From: Treponema_B putidum
GTDB lineage: Bacteria; Spirochaetota; Spirochaetia; Treponematales; Treponemataceae
Assembly: GCF_007830595.1 (NCBI RefSeq)
Contig: NZ_VLLD01000001.1
Length of the DNA: 64,000 nucleotides
Direction: 5' to 3' (one strand)
The position numbers and the translations under genes are program-made. The notes under the pieces are model-generated. The model was not told the DNA's origin and ran no database searches. It worked only from the letters and a program-made list of their open reading frames with translations. Of this stretch, positions 60,969 through 64,000 are shown in pieces. How positions within the stretch are numbered: position 1 is the stretch's first letter; each line of letters begins with the position of its first letter.

Positions 60969-62258
60969 ATGAAATTAAAATATTTTTATTGTTTATTTTT
61001 TTTATTGGTTCCAGTATATGCCTTTGCTTATCTTGATCCGGGAACAGGAAGCCTCTTGTTATATGCCGTTATAGGTATAGCAAGTTCGGTTATTTTTGCA
61101 TTGAGGAATTTGTGGTATAGGATTCTTGAGTTTGTGTTTTCAGGAAAAGGAAAAAATGCAGCAAGAAAAGACTTGCCGGATATTGTTTTTCATTCAGAAG
61201 GTAAAAAATATTGGCATATCTTTCAGCCAGTGGTAGAAGCTCTTTTGAAAAGAAATGTTCCATGTGCTTATATTAGTCCCGATAAAAGTGATCCGGGCTT
61301 GACTTTTAGGACCGATGACAAAAATTATCAGCCTATAAATCCCGGAAAAGAACTGGCTGCAATTTCGTATCTTAATATGATCAAAACAAAACTTGTGGTT
61401 TCTACTACGCCCGGACTTGATGTTTATATGTGGAAACGTTCAAAAAATGTGAAAAGATATGCTCATCTTTTTCATGCCCCGACAGGAGTGGATTTTTATG
61501 AAAAATATGCCTTATCATTTTATGATGATGTGTTTTCGGTAGGTCCATTTACGCAAAAAGCTCAAGATTTCCTTGATGATTACAGAAATTTACCGCGTAA
61601 AAAGTTTTATCCTACAGGATGTACATATTATGATTATCTTGTTAATGAGGCTGCGGAGAAGAAAAAAACAATTAAACCTGACGGTAATACCATATTATAT
61701 GCCCCTTCTTGGGGTAAAAGGAGTTCGGTAACAAAATATAAAACTGAAATTATTTCCGAACTTATAAAAACAGGAATGAAGGTTATTTTTAGACCTCATC
61801 CTCAAAGTTTTATTTCGGATAAAAGTATAATTGATGATATTAAGCATAAATTTTCCGGTCATCCCCAATTTCATTTGGATTCCAATAATACCGGAATAGA
61901 AAGTATGGCTTCTGCCGATATTCTGGTAACGGACTTATCCGGTGTCCTTTTTGACTTTGCCTATCTTTATACACGCCCGATAATAATAGTTAATTATGAG
62001 ACGGGGGTAGGTGGATATGAGGCTGAAGATATTGGTAATTCCGGATATGATATCGAAGCAAGTTTAACCCTTGCTGAAAAAGCCGGTGAAGATATTACAA
62101 AAATTCAAGAGAAAATTATGTTTATCATGAAAAACTATGACGATGTTTCAGATAAAATTAAGTCATTTAGAGAAAAAAATATCTATAATTTCGGATATGC
62201 CGGAGCGGCTGCCGCAGAACACATTATAAATATACTTAAGGAAGAAGTCGAAAAATGA
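60969..62258 (+). CDS. CDP-glycerol glycerophosphotransferase-like (TagB/TagF family) protein, copy 2
   Basis: A 429-residue protein starting at ATG 60969 with GAGG upstream; the longer frame from 60876 overlaps the preceding gene and is rejected. The N-terminus is a signal-like segment ending in AYLDPGTGSLLLYAVIG, matching the YIDPGTGS motif of copy 1. The GT-B part has VFHSEGKKYWHIFQPV, STTPGLDVYMWKRS, LYAPSWGKRS, VIFRPHPQS and VTDLSGVLFDFAYLY. The role is as for copy 1, with likely a different acceptor. It overlaps the next gene by 4 bp (ATGA). Confidence 0.82.
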   Translation: MKLKYFYCLFFLLVPVYAFAYLDPGTGSLLLYAVIGIASSVIFALRNLWYRILEFVFSGKGKNAARKDLPDIVFHSEGKKYWHIFQPVVEALLKRNVPCAYISPDKSDPGLTFRTDDKNYQPINPGKELAAISYLNMIKTKLVVSTTPGLDVYMWKRSKNVKRYAHLFHAPTGVDFYEKYALSFYDDVFSVGPFTQKAQDFLDDYRNLPRKKFYPTGCTYYDYLVNEAAEKKKTIKPDGNTILYAPSWGKRSSVTKYKTEIISELIKTGMKVIFRPHPQSFISDKSIIDDIKHKFSGHPQFHLDSNNTGIESMASADILVTDLSGVLFDFAYLYTRPIIIVNYETGVGGYEAEDIGNSGYDIEASLTLAEKAGEDITKIQEKIMFIMKNYDDVSDKIKSFREKNIYNFGYAGAAAAEHIINILKEEVEK

Positions 62259-64000
62259 GTTTTATATCTAAAATCTTAACAGGTTTATTGTATCCTTTCG
62301 TCGTTTTAATACAAACGGTATTTACTTACTCATATACTATTTGCGGGAATTACGGTATAGCCTTAATACTTTTAAGTTTATTTATAACCGCAATAACGGC
62401 TCCTCTTTATTATTTGGCAGAACGCTGGAAAAATAAAGAAAAAGTTGTTCAGAAAAAAATGCACAAAGATATAAAAAGCATAAATGAAAACTATGAAGGA
62501 CAAAAAAGATTTTATCTTACAAAAGCAGCAAGAAAGATATATGATTATAAGTGGTGGTATACATTTAGAACATCCTTTGGTCTTATAATACAAATACCGT
62601 TTTTCTTTGCAGCTTATGAAGTATTGTCAAAGTATTCAGGATATAACGGTGTATCTTTTTTGTTTATAAAAGACTTGAGTATGCCTGACAATCTTATTTT
62701 TGGGGTCAATATTTTACCATTTTTGATGACGATAATAAATGTTGCATATTCAGTATATTATACGAAAAGTAAGAGTTGGACGGCAAATAAAGAACTATAT
62801 ATAATGGCTGGTATATTTTTAGTGTTGCTATATAACTCGCCGTCAGCCTTACTTTTGTATTGGACGATGAATAATGTATTTAGCTTTATAAAGGGGGTTA
62901 TATTACGTAAAGCCGGTTTATCTGAGGTGCCTGTACTAATAGAAGGTGGGGCAGATAAGTCTTTAAAAGAGATAATAAAAGAGAATATCAATATTGTATA
63001 TTTCTTTTTCTTTACTCTTTTATGCAGTTTACAGGTTTATTGGAATGTGAATTTTAGACATACGTATAAGTACTTTCTAATATTTATGCTTTTTGTATCG
63101 GTTTTCTTATCTTTTTTTACTTTGATAAGAAAGAAAGCTCAACATTATTTTGTTTCTATTTTTATTAGATGGTTAATTTTTTTTGCTATATTATTATTGT
63201 TTATTTTTGGGCGAAAATATAATAAATTTATTTCGAATGCTAATGTAAAACTTTTGACAGGATTTTATGCAACATATTTAATCACCTATTTAATATTTAT
63301 TTTACAAAACTTATATTTTAAATATAATAGAGGTAGTATTCAAGTTCAAAAAAATAATATTTCTGTCGTATTTCTTCTTGTGTTTTGGATATTTATCTAT
63401 TTACCTATTGTATATTATACTTCAGATCCCAATTTAGTAAATATCCCATTTGGAGTATATTTTTTTAAGTTAGTACTGGTTGCATTTATATTTTTTTTAG
63501 TATTAACATTTATATATCATGTATCTAGTGAAAATATAAAAAATACGTATATGCAAGGCTTGATTTTTATTATATTATCTTTTTTTGTATATTCTCTTAT
63601 TTTAAAAATTGATGTAGGCCAACTTGATTTTTTTATGTTTAAAAAAGAAAAGAACCTGTATGAATTACCTTTATTTTTTTATGTGTTAGACTCTATCGTT
63701 CTTGCTATATTGGCTTTTTTATCAAAAACTTTATATACGAAAAAAATTAAGTTTATTTTAAAATTTTGTATTGTAATTCCATTCTTATTGACTATAGTCT
63801 TGATTACTAAGGTTATTAATATGGAGCCTCTTCAAATTATCGATGATACTGCTAAATTATCTATACAGGAATTTGAAAGACATCAATTATCAAAAAACGG
63901 TACTAATGTAATATTTATTCTTGCAGATATGTTTAATGGAAATTATATGCAAAGAATTCTTGATGAAGAACCGGAGTATAAAGCAAAATTAGATGGCTTT
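62255..64000 (+). CDS. YidC/Oxa1-like domain fused to alkaline-phosphatase-superfamily domain, paralogue 4 (cut by window end)
   Basis: The frame opens at ATG 62255 and stays open to the end of the window (about 582 residues). The YidC-like part has FITAITAPLYYLAERW, LIIQIPFFFAAYEVL and NSPSALLLYWTMNNVFSF. About eight hydrophobic helices follow. The beginning of the sulfatase-like domain is reached at NGTNVIFILADMFNG, where the first metal Asp is conserved. It is the most divergent of the four. The rest lies outside the window. Confidence 0.83.
   Translation, partial: MSFISKILTGLLYPFVVLIQTVFTYSYTICGNYGIALILLSLFITAITAPLYYLAERWKNKEKVVQKKMHKDIKSINENYEGQKRFYLTKAARKIYDYKWWYTFRTSFGLIIQIPFFFAAYEVLSKYSGYNGVSFLFIKDLSMPDNLIFGVNILPFLMTIINVAYSVYYTKSKSWTANKELYIMAGIFLVLLYNSPSALLLYWTMNNVFSFIKGVILRKAGLSEVPVLIEGGADKSLKEIIKENINIVYFFFFTLLCSLQVYWNVNFRHTYKYFLIFMLFVSVFLSFFTLIRKKAQHYFVSIFIRWLIFFAILLLFIFGRKYNKFISNANVKLLTGFYATYLITYLIFILQNLYFKYNRGSIQVQKNNISVVFLLVFWIFIYLPIVYYTSDPNLVNIPFGVYFFKLVLVAFIFFLVLTFIYHVSSENIKNTYMQGLIFIILSFFVYSLILKIDVGQLDFFMFKKEKNLYELPLFFYVLDSIVLAILAFLSKTLYTKKIKFILKFCIVIPFLLTIVLITKVINMEPLQIIDDTAKLSIQEFERHQLSKNGTNVIFILADMFNGNYMQRILDEEPEYKAKLDGF

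Noticed and set aside
51586..64000. The YidC-like proteins as the cell's essential membrane insertase
   Set aside because: The large extracytoplasmic sulfatase-like half, multiple copies and polysaccharide context argue for a specialised role; the housekeeping yidC should lie elsewhere.

Overview
The window is AT-rich bacterial DNA that reads as an oral treponeme, most likely Treponema denticola or a close relative such as T. putidum. This rests on three things: two tandem FlaA-type periplasmic flagellar sheath proteins, a fused cytidylyltransferase/aminotransferase for 2-aminoethylphosphonate (a fusion I recall being characterised from T. denticola), and spirochaete-style envelope genes. The species call is inference from protein content, not from a search.

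Region 1 (1-15.1 kb) is mostly housekeeping. It holds the 3' end of a probable lgt, nadE (with an apparently dead glutaminase domain), a DedA membrane protein, a DUF4143 ATPase, and a leftward cluster (ComFB-like protein, purQ, SH3 lipoprotein, ABC-F ATPase). It continues with an HD phosphohydrolase, the two flaA-like genes with a near-perfect promoter and a strong terminator, two hypothetical proteins and a CBS-domain cation/proton antiporter.

Region 2 (15.4-51.6 kb) is a large rightward surface-polysaccharide locus. It opens with a HEPN/MNT toxin-antitoxin-type pair and the 2-aminoethylphosphonate (AEP) operon: PEP mutase, phosphonopyruvate decarboxylase, and the CMP-AEP-forming fusion. An ABC-type polysaccharide exporter follows, with a second toxin-antitoxin-like nucleotidyltransferase pair lodged between permease and ATPase. 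Next come pyruvyl transferase, acyl-, acetyl-, methyl- and sulfo-transferase genes, many glycosyltransferases, and nucleotide-sugar genes (wecB, rfbF, rfbG, two epimerases/reductases, an RfbC-like epimerase, ugd, fdtA, fdtB). A second HEPN/MNT pair closely related to the first sits near 46 kb.

Region 3 (51.6-64 kb) alternates two gene types: large membrane proteins that fuse a YidC/Oxa1-like N-terminal half to an alkaline-phosphatase/sulfatase-superfamily C-terminal half (three complete, one cut by the window end), and CDP-glycerol glycerophosphotransferase-like (TagB/TagF-like) proteins. I suggest this is a teichoic-acid-like or phospho-decoration system for the outer-surface glycan, possibly connected to CMP-AEP made upstream.

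The most notable feature at sequence level is a set of C or G homopolymer runs of 8-10 bases inside tailoring genes: acyltransferase, two methyltransferases, epimerase, acetyltransferase, sulfotransferase and one YidC-sulfatase fusion. One methyltransferase (45092-45843) is out of frame exactly at its C8 run, and one added C restores a complete methyltransferase. This strongly suggests slipped-strand phase variation of surface-glycan decoration.
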